From assembly GCA_018296165.2 (NCBI GenBank), contig JACKQL020000030.1, positions 1 to 64,000 on the forward strand: a stretch of DNA of 64,000 nucleotides. Reading direction: 5' to 3'. Numbering within the stretch: the first letter of the stretch is position 1; each line of letters begins with the position of its first letter. This DNA is from Termitomyces sp. T153 (lineage: Eukaryota; Basidiomycota; Agaricomycetes; Agaricales; Lyophyllaceae). The position numbers were made by a program, and so were the translations under genes. The notes under the pieces were generated by a model. The model did not search any database. It had not been told where the DNA came from and saw only the letters and a program-made list of their open reading frames with translations. Shown here piece by piece: positions 51,541 to 63,418 of this stretch.

Positions 51541-53010
51541 GATAAATAGTGTTTTGTGATTGATGATCATTGTGTACAATATGTGCTGAGAAAAGCTGAT
51601 TTTTCTTTGTTAAAGTAAAGATTACATAGAAATTTCATGAATTCTTGTAGTTCTAAGTACTAGTCATCTTGCTTTGATGTTTATTGACAAAATCATTCAG
51701 ATTTAGGGATCATATTGCTAAAAATAGCCAAACTCATGTCAGCTTTTTCAATATGTCTAGGACTTTGCATGACCAAGGTAGGGAGGTGCATGAGTGCAAC
51801 ATTGTAGAGCTTTGTTGAGTACAGATGGGCTATGTCCTGCTCATACCATAGCAACAGGAGGCAAGCAATGCACTGCTCAAGCTGGGCAATGGCTGAGATG
51901 GCTTTAGAGAATGATTTAACATTATATTCCAAAAGCAAAATGGTATGAATTTTTTTCTTAAGTGATTGTTTCCAGGTAAAATTTACAAGTAAGACAAACC
52001 TCTATGTGATATGACCTTATAAGGTCCAAATCATACCAGTTGTTTGTGATTATTCTTATAGCTCAGTGGTATCTTTGATTTATTATAATCTTAGGATTTG
52101 TTTGAAAGTGAGTTAGTCTGATATCTCTTTTTAATTCAATATAACACAATAGAATTATGGTTTACCTCAACTAACAGGTCTCAAATGATATATGGCCAAA
52201 TATTGTGACAGCCTTTTTGCTGATGGCCAATGGTCATGTGACTTTGTCATCTGTTGTCTAAGCCCTCAGCCCACCAGCTGACTCCCCTAGTGACCTCTGG
52301 TGCTCTTCTAGCAAAGTCCCCAACAATATTTCCTTTCTTGATATTATTGCTGCAGTTTTCATTATTTCTTGATTTGGTCTTATTTCTTTAATACACACCA
52401 CTCTAGCAACTGGCATACTGGTTGTCATTACAGGTGTCAAATTTAACTACAATTTGGGTTGTTGACTTTCATGAGCCATCCTGACTCACCCAACCCTTTT
52501 CACCATTATTGACTCCTTTGAGTTTCATTACCTTTACTGACTATAAATACCATTATATTTTCTACACAACCATTGAAGAATTGCACCTCATTATTAGCCC
52601 CAGACTTCAGATCTAAGTCTAGCAACCCTAAATCATTTTTTTGCTCTATTGCTCTCTCTATCAAGTTAGCATCCTCATTGTTTTTCTCAGCCAGTACCAC
52701 CTTAGTTCTGCTCTAGTTTGGTTTACCCACAGAGTTCCCCCTTCCTTATTTGCTATTGCCTTTGGCCAATCTTGCACTAGCAACCTAGCACCTCTCTTGC
52801 ATATAGCAGGCTTTCTGGAACCTAGCTTGACTTGCAACCCTCATTTTCTATAATCCATTCATACTCTACTTGTGAAAATGCTAGTTGTTGTGTTCTCTGC
52901 ATGGCAGCTAGGCAGCAATGGATGTCATCAATGGCAAGCATGCTTAGATTCTGGCAATAGTGAAAAGTAATGTCGAGCAGACATTCCAGGGAGTCAGAGA
53001 GCAAATGCTG
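51541..53010. other. CpG-poor repeat-like DNA, unassigned
   Basis: This lies between the transposase relic and the recombinase relic. Minus-strand frames at 52258-52440 and 52506-52700 are coding-like but unrecognised, and may be an upstream or downstream part of one of the neighbouring elements. Confidence 0.4.
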
Positions 53011-53690
53011 TCATCTGCCATATATCCATGAATAATATATAAATATACCTTGCAGTGGTTGGCCTTTGACATGGTGTTGATGCACCATACCATCTATGAT
53101 AGTTGTTCTACCAATTTGAAAACAATGTCCACTGGGTGGGAAACCAGCTGATGTCAGAATTGGGTTTGCCCTCTTCAACATCCTATGAGAGGTGAGACCA
53201 ATACAAATGGAAGGTGACTTCAGAAAAGATGCAAGAGGGTCATTCCTGCTGTGTTTGTTTATAGCTGCATGATTCTCCAAAGCCAGGATGGGATCAAGGG
53301 GATTGACTTGTCCAGTAATGATCACCATCTCTCCCTTCCATCCTCCTCACTTGGTCTTTGGTAGGTGCAGGGTATGAGAATCCAAACAATTAGCATGACC
53401 AAACAAAGCCCATGAGGGCACAGCCCTGGTGTCAAAACATGTTTGTCATGGTGGCATGATCTCTCCCAGGGGTATCTGTGCCCAAAACAAAACTGCCATA
53501 ATTGCCCAGATACATGCATTGTCAGGCTATGACAAGACAAGAGCTGACCTCACACATTCTAACATAGCACATGATATGAGTGGTCTCTCTGGATAAATTG
53601 ACTCAGGCAGCCACAGGTTCTCAATGCCTTTCAGGGCATACTTCAATCTGAGAGAAGCTGGCTATGGTAGGTTGTGTGCAATGTGCCAAG
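53011..53690 (-). mobile_element. decayed tyrosine-recombinase transposon fragment
   Basis: Reading the minus strand from about 53690, one frame with only a few stops gives SLRLKYALKGIENLWLPES, then IMAVLFWAQIPLGEI, LHLPKTK, DPILALENHAAINK and finally FPPSGHCFQIGRTT. The last motif, a conserved G-H-x-x-x-x-G block, matches the core of the Agaricomycete DNA breaking-rejoining enzymes (tyrosine recombinases) found in DIRS-like or Crypton-like elements. The final catalytic tyrosine region is not clearly preserved and in-frame stops are present. No element ends were found. The 5-bp target site of the LTR element starts 172 bp upstream on this strand. Confidence 0.6.
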
Positions 53691-53861
53691 CCCTCAACCC
53701 TGCAACTTTACCTATAGATGTTCTCCCCACCATTTCTCCTACCATAGAAGCTGCATAGAGACAGATGATATCCTCCAACACAGGTAATCTAGTTCACTCT
53801 GTAACATGAAGCAATTGGCAGAAGTTCTAGAAGTCCCTGACATGTCCAGAGCAACAAGCAG

Positions 53862-53866
53862 CTGTC
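53862..53866. repeat. target-site duplication CTGTC, left copy
   Basis: The five bases directly outside the left LTR are CTGTC, identical to the five bases directly outside the right LTR (61350-61354). A 5-bp duplication is usual for Ty3- and Ty1-type integrases. Confidence 0.85.
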
Positions 53867-55006
53867 TGTTATGACCCATTCCCTGGACCCCCATACATTG
53901 CCCAACAAACCCCCATCCCTCCAGAACCTCCCCCAATGCTTCATTGAACTTCCCCAGCACTCCATGCCTACTCCAGCTAACTCTGACACATTCTCGGCTA
54001 ACTCTGACAGCCCCCTGGCCAACTCCAATGTCTTCCCCGCAGCCGCTGGCACATCCCCTGAATTTTCTGAGCTCCTGGGACCACTCCTCCCCCACTGTGC
54101 CTGACCCCGTTACATGTCATTGACTCAACACCCTGGCTCCTCTGACTTACCCTGGAGTATTACAACAACCTCAGAACAGACTGCATCAACAATTGATCCC
54201 ATCAACATATCAACATGGCTCACCCTCTGGTCATAACTGACACCCATCAACTCTGTCAAGCTCTGCCAAGCCCTGCTACTACAGCCAATGTTCCCAGAGC
54301 TCTTCAGTAGTCAGTATATAAGACATAGAGTAGCTCCTCATACTCTAGTCTTGAGATTACCTACCTACCTTACCCGATGTGTTTCTGATTGTTTCCTCTC
54401 ATGTTTTGTGTTCCATGTCTCATTTTCCTTATTCTCAGTCTCCCAGTCTTATCTTGTCTCTATTCCATTATCATTTCATTATTGTTCCATGTCTCCACCT
54501 GAATCTATTCTCATTCCCATCTTGTCTCCGTCTCATTTTGTTTGACTCCATCTCATCTTGTTTGATTCTGTCTATTGTGTTCAAGTCCTCTCGACCATGA
54601 CATCCTCACAAACTCTGTGATTATGATTATGAACCCCGACACTCTTTCACCAACTCTGGACCCTGCTACATGCTCGGCTCCAAACCCCATCAATCCCTGT
54701 TGATCCCCCATCAGAACTTCAGCTCTACTCCCATCATTTGCATAGCCTCCACCTCCTCCACACCCACAATACTCACACATGGATTTATGCCTGAACCCTG
54801 CCAAGCCCATCCCCCTTCCCCACAACTCATCCTCTACTCCTCTGGACCTCTCTGGACTTGCTTGGATCAATTTCCACTAACTATCCTCACAAGTCCCCAG
54901 TGTTTGGAACACCTCTGAGTGCCTGGTTGTCAGTGCAGGGAATCACGTCTGCCTAGTAAGGACTCATCCAGTGTAGCTGAGCCCCTGTGGTCAGCAGAAC
55001 CTGACA
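53867..55006 (+). repeat. 5' LTR (1140 bp)
   Basis: It begins TGTTATGACCC and ends CCTGACA, and is the same length as the 3' LTR. A TATA box, TATATAA, lies at 54315-54321, and the predicted transcript start is about 32 nt downstream. Confidence 0.9.
54315..54359 (+). promoter_or_regulatory. LTR core promoter and self-primer segment
   Basis: TATATAA (54315-54321) is followed, 32 nt from its first T, by AGTCTTGAGATTA (54347-54359). These 13 bases are the exact reverse complement of the primer-binding site at 55007-55019. If transcription starts at or near 54347, the RNA 5' end itself can prime minus-strand DNA synthesis. Confidence 0.7.
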
Positions 55007-55019
55007 TAATCTCAAGACT
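55007..55019 (+). other. primer-binding site (self-priming type)
   Basis: TAATCTCAAGACT starts at the first base after the 5' LTR and is perfectly complementary to LTR positions 54347-54359. It does not begin with the TGG expected when a tRNA 3' end is the primer. Confidence 0.75.
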
Positions 55020-58000
55020 CTACCTTACCCTGTTCATGATGTCCACACATGCCCTGCACACACATTTGCCAAACAATTCTGATGTCTATGGTCAACCTGT
55101 GCCTGGAAACCCTTATGATTCATATGGCCCTGCCCAATTTGTCAAGGCACCCTGAGTGGCAAATCTGACACCAAGCATCCCTTCCACTCCGGTTACACCC
55201 ATGCAATGGCTCTCTCCACAGACACCCTCCCCAACCCATGCCCAACCCTACACCACTCTTGCAAACCACCCCCACCCTTTCCGTACCTTCTCTGCCAGCT
55301 CTGCTTCCCCGCAAAGACCAAACCCAGCATTACCAAGGCTTTGCCCAGACCCTGGCAACAACTTGGTCCATTGCTCAACAACTTCTCCAACACCACACAA
55401 CAGATCATCTGACTCTTACTCACAACCCTCCCCAAGAAAAGACCACTCTCCAAGCTAGCTCTGCCACCAATTGGAATCAAGCTCAACTCAGCAGCCCCAC
55501 CCACAATAATGCTAGATTCCAAGACTGATGCTATGCCCCAAATTATAGAAACCACTTCCAGGATCAGTTAGGACCCCCTGGCTGACTCGACCATCACTTC
55601 CACCCTACAAATAAAAGGAGCCTGATGCCTCCAACCCAACCTGAACAACTCCAGAATGAGACCAAGGAATCCCCAAGCTTCTAGACAATCAAAGAAGGAA
55701 GAGATACACACCTCTGCCCCAACCCTCAAAGCACAACCCCAAAATTAACAGGGAGAACCATGGCACTCTGACTCTCAATAAGGAACAACTCCGGAGTCCC
55801 ACCCACTACTTCAACACCCCCCCATTCGATCCAGAGCCTCCAACATCAAAGATCCTTGATGCTGACCCTCCCCACACACCATCAGACATGGACCCTGCCA
55901 TCAGACTATGCCACCTCCCACAACAAGAACCCCCAGCATAGGAGTCACTCCACCAGAACAAACCATAGGAAAGATGGCCCTATACAAAGTAGTTCCCTGA
56001 AGTACTCTACATTTGCTGACCTGTTCATATAAGGGAGGGAGAAGCTCCACCATCATCCCAGAGACCATCAATCAACCCACTCAAATGTCCTGATGACCCA
56101 AAGAACATACACTCCGACATCCTTGGAGGACTTCCCTGCCAGGATTGATGACCCAAATAACCCTGTGCTGACTCAAAGCTGCCCTGATCCACCCCTCTGA
56201 TCCACTCCGGACCCTAGCAACACAACTCTGGGGCCCCCACTTTGACTCCAACATCCAACCAAGGGGACCTATGACACCAGCTCAACAATGAGGCCCCTGT
56301 AGCTCCTACCCCACAAGCATAAATCACCAACCACCAGCTCCATACAACTCTGCCCCTATGCTGGAAGATGTCTATCAAGCAGGGACCACACCAACAGAGT
56401 ACCCAGAAACAAACCCCATGTGAAGTAATCTCTCTGGAGTACCCTAAAGTTGCTGAAGCCTTCCCCAAGAAGTGAGCAGTGCTTCTCCCCATTGCCACCC
56501 ATCCCGAATCAACATCTAAAAAATGGCAAAGGATGTCACATGCCGCAATCCCACCCTCAGAGTCCCAGCCCTGCCACTATCCCACTCCCCTCCCCCAATG
56601 CAAAATGCTCCCCAAGAAGAGAAGAAACTCTGGGATCCTCAAAGTAGCTCCCCCCCAAGATTCACAACACCTTCGGCAAATCCAACCACACCCAACAGAG
56701 ACCAGCCCCAAAGCCAAGAGTAGTGAAGTGGCCCCACTGACTCCACCCCAACAATCAAGGGACCAATGATGCCCTCCACAGAAGCGACCAACCACCACCC
56801 ACATTTGCAACAGCCTCCAGACTGCTCCAGAGCATGAATGAAGAATTGCCCCAACCCCACTATGACTCTCGGGGAATCCAAACCAATGCTCCCCTGCAAC
56901 TGACTTCCCTGCCACCCTCCAACAATCATGAATGATCATCTCCCCCCAATGCAGCAAATATTTCACATAGAGGGATGATGGCCAGACTCACCCAAAACCT
57001 TGGAAGACAGCTAGACCAGCTCCTCCCCATCCAAGCTTGGCTCCAGGAGCCACTGCCACTCCTACCATGACAACTCCACTGCTCAGTGGTAACATTCATC
57101 AAACATCTACTTGTTGTGCTGATGCAAACCTAGAGGAAAACCCCCACTCTGAAGCTTCCCCTCTGATTCATGACACAAGCCCACCAACAAGTTAAGACCC
57201 AATCCCAACCCCTGCATTGACCCCGGACCACTGGTACTTGCACTTGGAATGGCGGACCAACAAAATGCACCTCAAACCCCTTCCTCCACCCCACACCACC
57301 CCCAAAGCCAACACAACCAACAAACCCCCCCACTGAGTGACCCTCGTGTTGACTCTGGGACTGCTAACTTTTTCCCCAATGAAAGAAACACCTACCACCA
57401 AAAGGAACTTGTTGGGACTGATCACCCTGAACTCTGCCCCCTCATTGTCAACACTCCAGAGCACACCAAAGCACCACCCGAGCATGCCCACCCATAGACG
57501 CAATACTCTGGAGCATGACTTTGACCAGAACCAACACTCCAGAGCACAGCAAAGCCCAATCCCAAGTGCCCCTCACCAAATATAATACTCCAGAGCTCAA
57601 CAAAACTCCACCATGGACAACCCCACCCAAATGTCAACCTCCAGGTACCCCCAACCAAGGGATTGCAACCCTCACCCTAAGGGAGTATCTCCACCTCCAT
57701 GCTGACCAAACCCACAGCATAGATGGCATGGAATACAGCCCCCTGCCAACTTACTACAGGAACCACCCTACTCTGGGGGCTCTGCCACTAAGCTGCTAGG
57801 GACTCCCTTCTCTGACCAACTACACCCCAAGGATGAACCTCACCCTGCCACCCCCACCATTGTTAAAAGGACCTCTGCCACCCCACCACCCACATCGGCA
57901 TAAAGGCTGGACTGCTGGAAGACCTCTGCCCCTTCTGCCAGCTGCACCAACAAAAGACTGAAGCCCTGACCACCCCAAACACACATTGAAAACTCAGAGG

Positions 58001-60196
58001 TCCACTCCCTTGAACCAGCACAATGCACATCTCTGCCACAGACTAAAGAAAACCCCTACCCTGAGAATCAAACCCAGCAACACCACTCAAAAACGTCACG
58101 GAACTCTGCAGGAGCCTTAGGAACTCTTCCTATGGTGCTCCATCCTGTCCTGACAACCCTGGGACTAGCCAATACAGATGGCATTAGTGGGCTTAACCCC
58201 TGCCTCTGGATCCACTAGGGATTCAACTCCCACCAGTACCCCTGCATGTTTCACTTACCCTCACACAAATTAAACCACTTCACACACCCAGAAATGATGA
58301 AGATGCATTGGAAAGTACAAAAAAAATATAATACAAGGTGGAATGAGGCAGCAAACTCGAAGACGACAAGAAGCAGAGCCCAGCCACCCCCTCACTCTTC
58401 CCCTGGAACCCCCACCACCCCCACCCCCAAATCAATCTCCATCTGGACCCACACCACTGCCAAGACCTCCACCAACCCCAGCAAAGCCTCCCCCACATCT
58501 GCTGCCACTTCTCACCATGACTCCAGGGCCACTGCATTATGCCACTGATGCTCTGCCAGCAACCTCCCCACCCTTGCCATCCCCTACTGCAACTCCGGAG
58601 GCTGACCCATGGACATCTGCACCAACCCATCTTGGATTGACACAAATGCTGTAGAGGCACTGTCCAAGAGAACCTGGTGCTCCCACACCCAGCCTGACCC
58701 CAAAAACAACCCATTTTAGTAACAGATGGAGAATTGGGAAAGACACTTACAAAGGATCCCCGCATGCCCTGAAGCAGCCTCATTGGCCAGCCAATCCTCC
58801 CTCTGCCTTGCTGCCTCCAACTTTGCCCACAGTAAACCACCCTCTGGTGCCATTCCCCACTCCTCTGCCTCCTCTGTGGGCCACACCTCCCACTGCATCA
58901 GACACTCCCACAAGCCCCATACCTCTGGCACTCACTCTGTCACCACTTGCACCAAGGTGTTCCGCACCCACTCCAATGCCTCCTTCTCTGCCTGTGCTGC
59001 GTCCTGATCCTCCCTCACCTGTCAAAGCTCCCCCTCCCATGCCATCAACACCACCATTAGAACTTCCACCTGCTTGCAAAGGAAGACCTCCATGATCAAA
59101 GGTGGGGGCTCCAGAGAACTTGACACCCATCCCAAGGCACCCAGAGTAGGAGAGTAAATGTGAAACCCCAGAGGCCCCACCATCGGCTCATGCTCCTGTG
59201 GCCTCTTGCTGGGCCCTGTCCCCAACAGTGGAGAAGCTCTCTGCTTCCCATGGTCTGCTGCTAAGGATGCCTCCTCCCTCCACCCACTCTGCAGAGGCCC
59301 CACCTGCCCCGCAGACCACCCCATGCTCCCCTCCCCTAACACCCAGGTCTTCTACACCTTGCCCAGCTGACCCCACACCCAGTTCTTGTTCCACCCCTGC
59401 TCTACGGCAATGCACACCGCTTGCTACTCCAACAAAATTGAGCACTTCTTGTGGCTCACATGACATGGAAGGCAAATGGAAGTGTCACATTGCAAGCCCA
59501 TGGAGGGTGCATCGAAAATGCAGGCCTTGCCCCACCATGCACAGAGAACACACTAAAAACAATGGATCAGCACACATGACATAAAAGAGAACTCAAAGAC
59601 TCACTGGGGCCTCATTTTGACACCATTCTAGCATTGGGAGGCCCCAGGCTCACACCAATGCCCTTGCAAACTCCTCCACTGTCAGCTCCACCTGAGGAAT
59701 TTGCTGCAATGGTAGGACCCCTTCTGTGTCCCCTGCTGCCAATCAGGGCACTGCAGGATGGAATTTGGCCTGCCTAGGACCCCCCAGGGAACCCACCAAC
59801 ACCACAGACAACTCTGCAAAACTCTGTCAGCCACCCCAAGAAAACAAGTTGATACTGCTCACAACTCCAGTATATAGCACCAGCTTGGTGCCAATGCTTG
59901 AACTCCTCCCCCTCGCTGTCATATATGATCACCTTGTCTGCATCTGAAATCAATGGGGCAGGGGAAGCAGCTGAGTAACTGGGAGAGGACATGACAAAGG
60001 ATTTGGGAAGCCCTGGGGTACGTCCAAGGCTTTTTAATTGATTGGGAAGAACCCCCTGACAAAGCGGCAGCTATGCTTTGACTTCGCCTCCCATGCTGCC
60101 ATCACTTGCTGTGGATTGATCAATATTACTTGGCTTTGACTCCCACACCCCTGCCGATCCCTGACCCACTCCTCGCATCTTGAGGGTCTTGATGCT

Positions 60197-60206
60197 GAAG
60201 GGGGGG
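60197..60206 (+). other. polypurine tract
   Basis: GAAGGGGGGG is followed by TGA and then the right LTR. This is the expected site of plus-strand priming. Confidence 0.8.
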
Positions 60207-60209
60207 TGA

Positions 60210-61349
60210 TGTCACAACCCATTCTCTGGACCGCCATACATTGCCCAACAAACCCACATCCCCCCAGAACCTCCCCCAATGCTTTGTTGAACTTCCCCAG
60301 CACTCCATGCCTACTCCAGCTAACTCTGACACATTCTCGGCTAACTCTGACAGCCCCCTGGCCAACTCCAATGTCTTCCCTGCAGCCGCTGGCACATCCC
60401 CTGAATTTCCTGAGCTCCTGGGACCACTCCTCCCCCACTGTGCCTGACCCCGTTACATGTCATTGACTCAACACCCTGGCTCCTCTGACTTACCCTGGAG
60501 TATTACAACAACCTCAGAACAGACTGCATCAACAATTGATCCCATCAACATATCAACATGGCTCACCCTCTGGTCATAACTGACACCCATCAACTCTGTC
60601 AAGCTCTGCCAAGCCCTGCTACTACAGCCAATGTTCCCAGAGCTCTTCAGTAGTCAGTATATAAGACATAGAGTAGCTCCTCATACTCTAGTCTTGAGAT
60701 TACCTACCTACCTTACCCGATGTGTTTCTGATTGTTTCCTCTCATGTTTTGTGTTCCATGTCTCATTTTCCTTATTCTCAGTCTCCCAGTCTTATCTTGT
60801 CTCTATTCCATTATCATTTCATTATTGTTCCATGTCTCCACCTGAATCTATTCTCATTCCCATCTTGTCTCCGTCTCATTTTGTTTGACTCCATCTCATC
60901 TTGTTTGATTCTGTCTATTGTGTTCAAGTCCTCTCGACCATGACATCCTCACAAACTCTGTGATTATGATTATGAACCCCGACACTCTTTCACCAACTCT
61001 GGACCCTGCTACATGCTCGGCTCCAAACCCCATCAATCCCTGTTGATCCCCCATCAGAACTTCAGCTCTACTCCCATCATTTGCATAGCCTCCACCTCCT
61101 CCACACCCACAATACTCACACATGGATTTATGCCTGAACCCTGCCAAGTCCATCCCCCTTCCCCACAACTCATCCTCTACTCCTCTGGACCTCTCTGGAC
61201 TTGCTTGGATCAATTTCCACTAACTATCCTCACAAGTCCCCAGTGTTTGGAACACCTCTGAGTGCCTGGTTGTCAGTGCAGGGAATCACGTCTGCCTAGT
61301 AAGGACTCACCCAGTGTAGCTGAGCCCCCATGGTCAGTGGAACCTGACA
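60210..61349 (+). repeat. 3' LTR (1140 bp)
   Basis: It begins TGTCACAACCC and ends CCTGACA. It is collinear with the 5' LTR over its whole length, with the same TATA box and self-primer segment. Comparing the first 11 bases of both copies suggests an ancestral TGTCACGACCC with later C-to-T and G-to-A changes. Confidence 0.9.
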
Positions 61350-61354
61350 CTGTC
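61350..61354. repeat. target-site duplication CTGTC, right copy
   Basis: It matches the left copy at 53862-53866 exactly. Confidence 0.85.
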
Positions 61355-61783
61355 AAATCCTCCTAAGCATGCAACACTTCATTGTCAACCAGGTCCTGTC
61401 TCTCCCTCAACAATGTATAGAGTCAGTTTGAATGTGTGGGCCAACCCAAACAGTAGTAAACATCAGCTGTCTGATAAGGAGATAAGGATTAGAATGGTGA
61501 TAAGACCCTATGCTCATTGAGTACAGATTTCCATATTTTCCTATGTTTTGGAAACTTCCAAAATTTCTGGTTTCTACATGATGATGATGTTATTGCTTTT
61601 TGGGGCTCCTCTGGACATTGTTAGACTGTTGGGATGTTAGACTGCAGATTCATTCTTGCATTACTGGTGACCATTGAAAGTGATTGCTCCAATGTACGTC
61701 AAACTATTGAGACCTATCTTTTCCAACTTGGAAGCCTTTGGGTGGGGGGCTTCTTCCTCTGCGCTGCGCCGTCGGCTTTCCCG

Positions 61784-61930
61784 TGGGGGTATCAAATTCT
61801 CAGCATGCAGACGACCCCAGGCTCACCGTGGGAACCTCATACCCACCATAAGACAGTGTGTGTAGACGATAGTGATAAATTTATTATGGTTATCTAACAT
61901 GTTAAGGAGCGCAGGGAACAAGCACGAAAT
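61784..61930 (+). repeat. direct repeat, copy 1
   Basis: It starts at GGGGGTATC and ends at AAGCACGAAAT. It shares GACGACCCCAGGCTCACCGTG-like text, ACCCACCATAAGACA, GATAAATTTATTATGGTTAT and ACATGTTAAGGAGCGCAGGG with copy 2. Copy 1 lacks about 13 bases near the middle. Confidence 0.75.
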
Positions 61931-62338
61931 GACGCCCTTCGGAGGCAGACCGTAGTTTGATGCGTGACGTGGCGTGACGATAGACGGTTATCGTCAAGAT
62001 CCTAAGCGCGTAACTTGGTTCGACGCGTCTAGCTTTCACCCACCCACCCACACCTATATTTGCAGTTCTATCTTAAATATATACACATTTGCAGTCCTAT
62101 CGTACAGCCATCATTCTCTGTTTTCCCCCAAAATTTGTACTTTCAAGAATTACATCTTTCACATACTTTCGACAATTATATCTTTCAGATCCGTCGATTC
62201 ACATTGCTCTTCGAAAAATTACGCATACTAGGTTACATTTCTCATTCTATCTTGATTGCTCATTTTCCTATTCGTTTTTATATTTCTTATGATGTCCTAT
62301 CTTTCGCTTCGTTTTCACATTCTGTCTCGTCCTCACGC

Positions 62339-62498
62339 GGGGGGTATCGAATCCTTGGCGTGCAAACGACCCCAGGCTCACCGTGCTTTAGAGTACAGGA
62401 ACCTCACACCCACCATAAGACATCGCGTGGTAGACGATAACGATAAATTTATTATGGTTATCTGACATGTTAAGGAGCGCAGGGAACAAGCACGAAAT
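62339..62498 (+). repeat. direct repeat, copy 2
   Basis: Same unit as 61784-61930, in the same orientation about 550 bp away. Both copies end at the same base and their downstream sequences are unrelated, so the right end is a true repeat boundary. Confidence 0.75.
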
Positions 62499-62605
62499 AA
62501 TATTTAATATCTATTGACAATGGACATTTCAAGAATATGTATATATACATGACATTTACAGATTTGTCCCTTCAGGCTTCAAAGTTCAAGTTTGTCAGGG
62601 TGGTT

Positions 62606-63311
62606 TCAGAATTCTTGGGCATAGTCGATGAGTTCACTCGCAGTGCACAGGACCTACGAATCCGTGCATCAGCAATCGTGCTATGGGCTTTGCCAGTGAT
62701 AATGATCATCGAAACTCACCTCCCCTGGGTAAATGTTGGTACAATTGGCATTGACGTTAGGGTTGTTTGCGCGGAGCGTAGCCAACGTGATGTTGGCACT
62801 CATAGTGATATTGTTGCAGCTATCGCCTTCGGCTACGACCTGAACAATGGAACAATCTTGTCCTTCAAGACCCAGGCAGAGAACCTGTAAAAGCAATCTC
62901 GCGTCAGTAATCCCCTATATTGTCACTAAATTGGTATTACTACTAATCACTACTAACCTGGCCGGCCTGAAGGTCTTTACACTCAGCCGCAACAGTGGGG
63001 TTGTCGAGCGCAAGCTGAAAGCTATCGACAGAGGGGCTCCTACTAAGTTTCTTTTCTTGAAAATGTTGAAGAAATATACTGACGTAGAAACATTCTGGGC
63101 CGCGGAAATGCTGTCGCAGGTGTCTCCAAGCACTACCGTGTAGTTACGATTGCATACAGAATTATCCCTGACAGCGAGCGGGCTTGCATTTGCTGTGAGA
63201 CAAACAGGAAAACTGGTCAGCATGGCATCAAAGACGACGAGCAAGAAGTTCTGGTGCACCCAAGTAGAGTCCTGCAGCAACGAGAGCGGAAAAGTAGACA
63301 CGGGAAAACAT
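62606..63311 (-). CDS. secreted protein with two LysM domains
   Basis: Exons on the minus strand are 63311..63260, 63192..63084, 63021..62958, 62884..62720 and 62653..62606, 145 residues in phase. Residues 1-20 form a signal peptide (MFSRVYFSALVAAGLYLANA). LysM 1 covers about 34-78 (YTVVLGDTCDSISAAQNVST, then QLALDNPTV and LQAGQVLCL). LysM 2 covers about 86-135 (VVAEGDSCNNITMSANITLA, LRANNPNVNANCTNIYPGEVLC). LysM domains bind chitin and N-acetylglucosamine polymers. In fungi, short secreted forms like this can mask wall chitin from host or mycoparasite sensing, or act in wall remodelling; which applies here is not visible. The signal-peptide exon is needed to give a start. Confidence 0.9.
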
Positions 63312-63410
63312 AGCGATGAAAGTGCTGTTGAGGTTGGAAGAGACGAATCTGCTGGATATTGTTCAAATTGCTTTGTACAATGGTTATACCCGGTCTATCC
63401 AGCCTAGCTT

Positions 63411-63418
63411 TTATACTC
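63411..63418 (-). promoter_or_regulatory. probable TATA box of the LysM gene
   Basis: The minus strand reads GTATAAAAG about 100 nt upstream of the LysM start codon. Confidence 0.45.

Larger units (their letters stand above)
53867..61349 (+). mobile_element. complete LTR retrotransposon, apparently non-autonomous and self-primed
   Basis: The element is 7483 bp: two 1140-bp LTRs (53867-55006 and 60210-61349) around a 5.2-kb interior, flanked by identical CTGTC duplications. The LTRs start TGT and end ACA. I counted about 17 differences by eye between them, nearly all transitions, so the insertion is fairly recent. The primer-binding site next to the left LTR is complementary to the start of the element's own predicted transcript, and a purine tract precedes the right LTR. 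The interior is C-rich on the plus strand with only short frames. I found no protease, reverse transcriptase (YxDD), RNase H or integrase text on either strand. It therefore looks like a LARD-type element mobilised by a relative. Self-priming points to the Tf1/sushi side of Ty3/Gypsy, by inference. Confidence 0.85.
61355..62605. other. non-coding stretch with a direct repeat pair
   Basis: CpG-containing DNA returns near 61750. The main content is a dispersed direct repeat at about 61784-61930 and 62339-62498. The DNA between the copies is AT- and pyrimidine-rich, with a CACC run near 62040. No gene was recognised. Confidence 0.45.

Noticed and set aside
53739..54095. Open frame on the minus strand, repeated at 60034-60438
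   Set aside because: It lies in the LTR and is present twice only because the LTRs are duplicated; no protein family text.
61784..62498. The short direct repeats as LTRs of a small retrotransposon
   Set aside because: They lack TG...CA ends, no target duplication was seen, and the intervening ~400 bp has no primer-binding site or purine tract.
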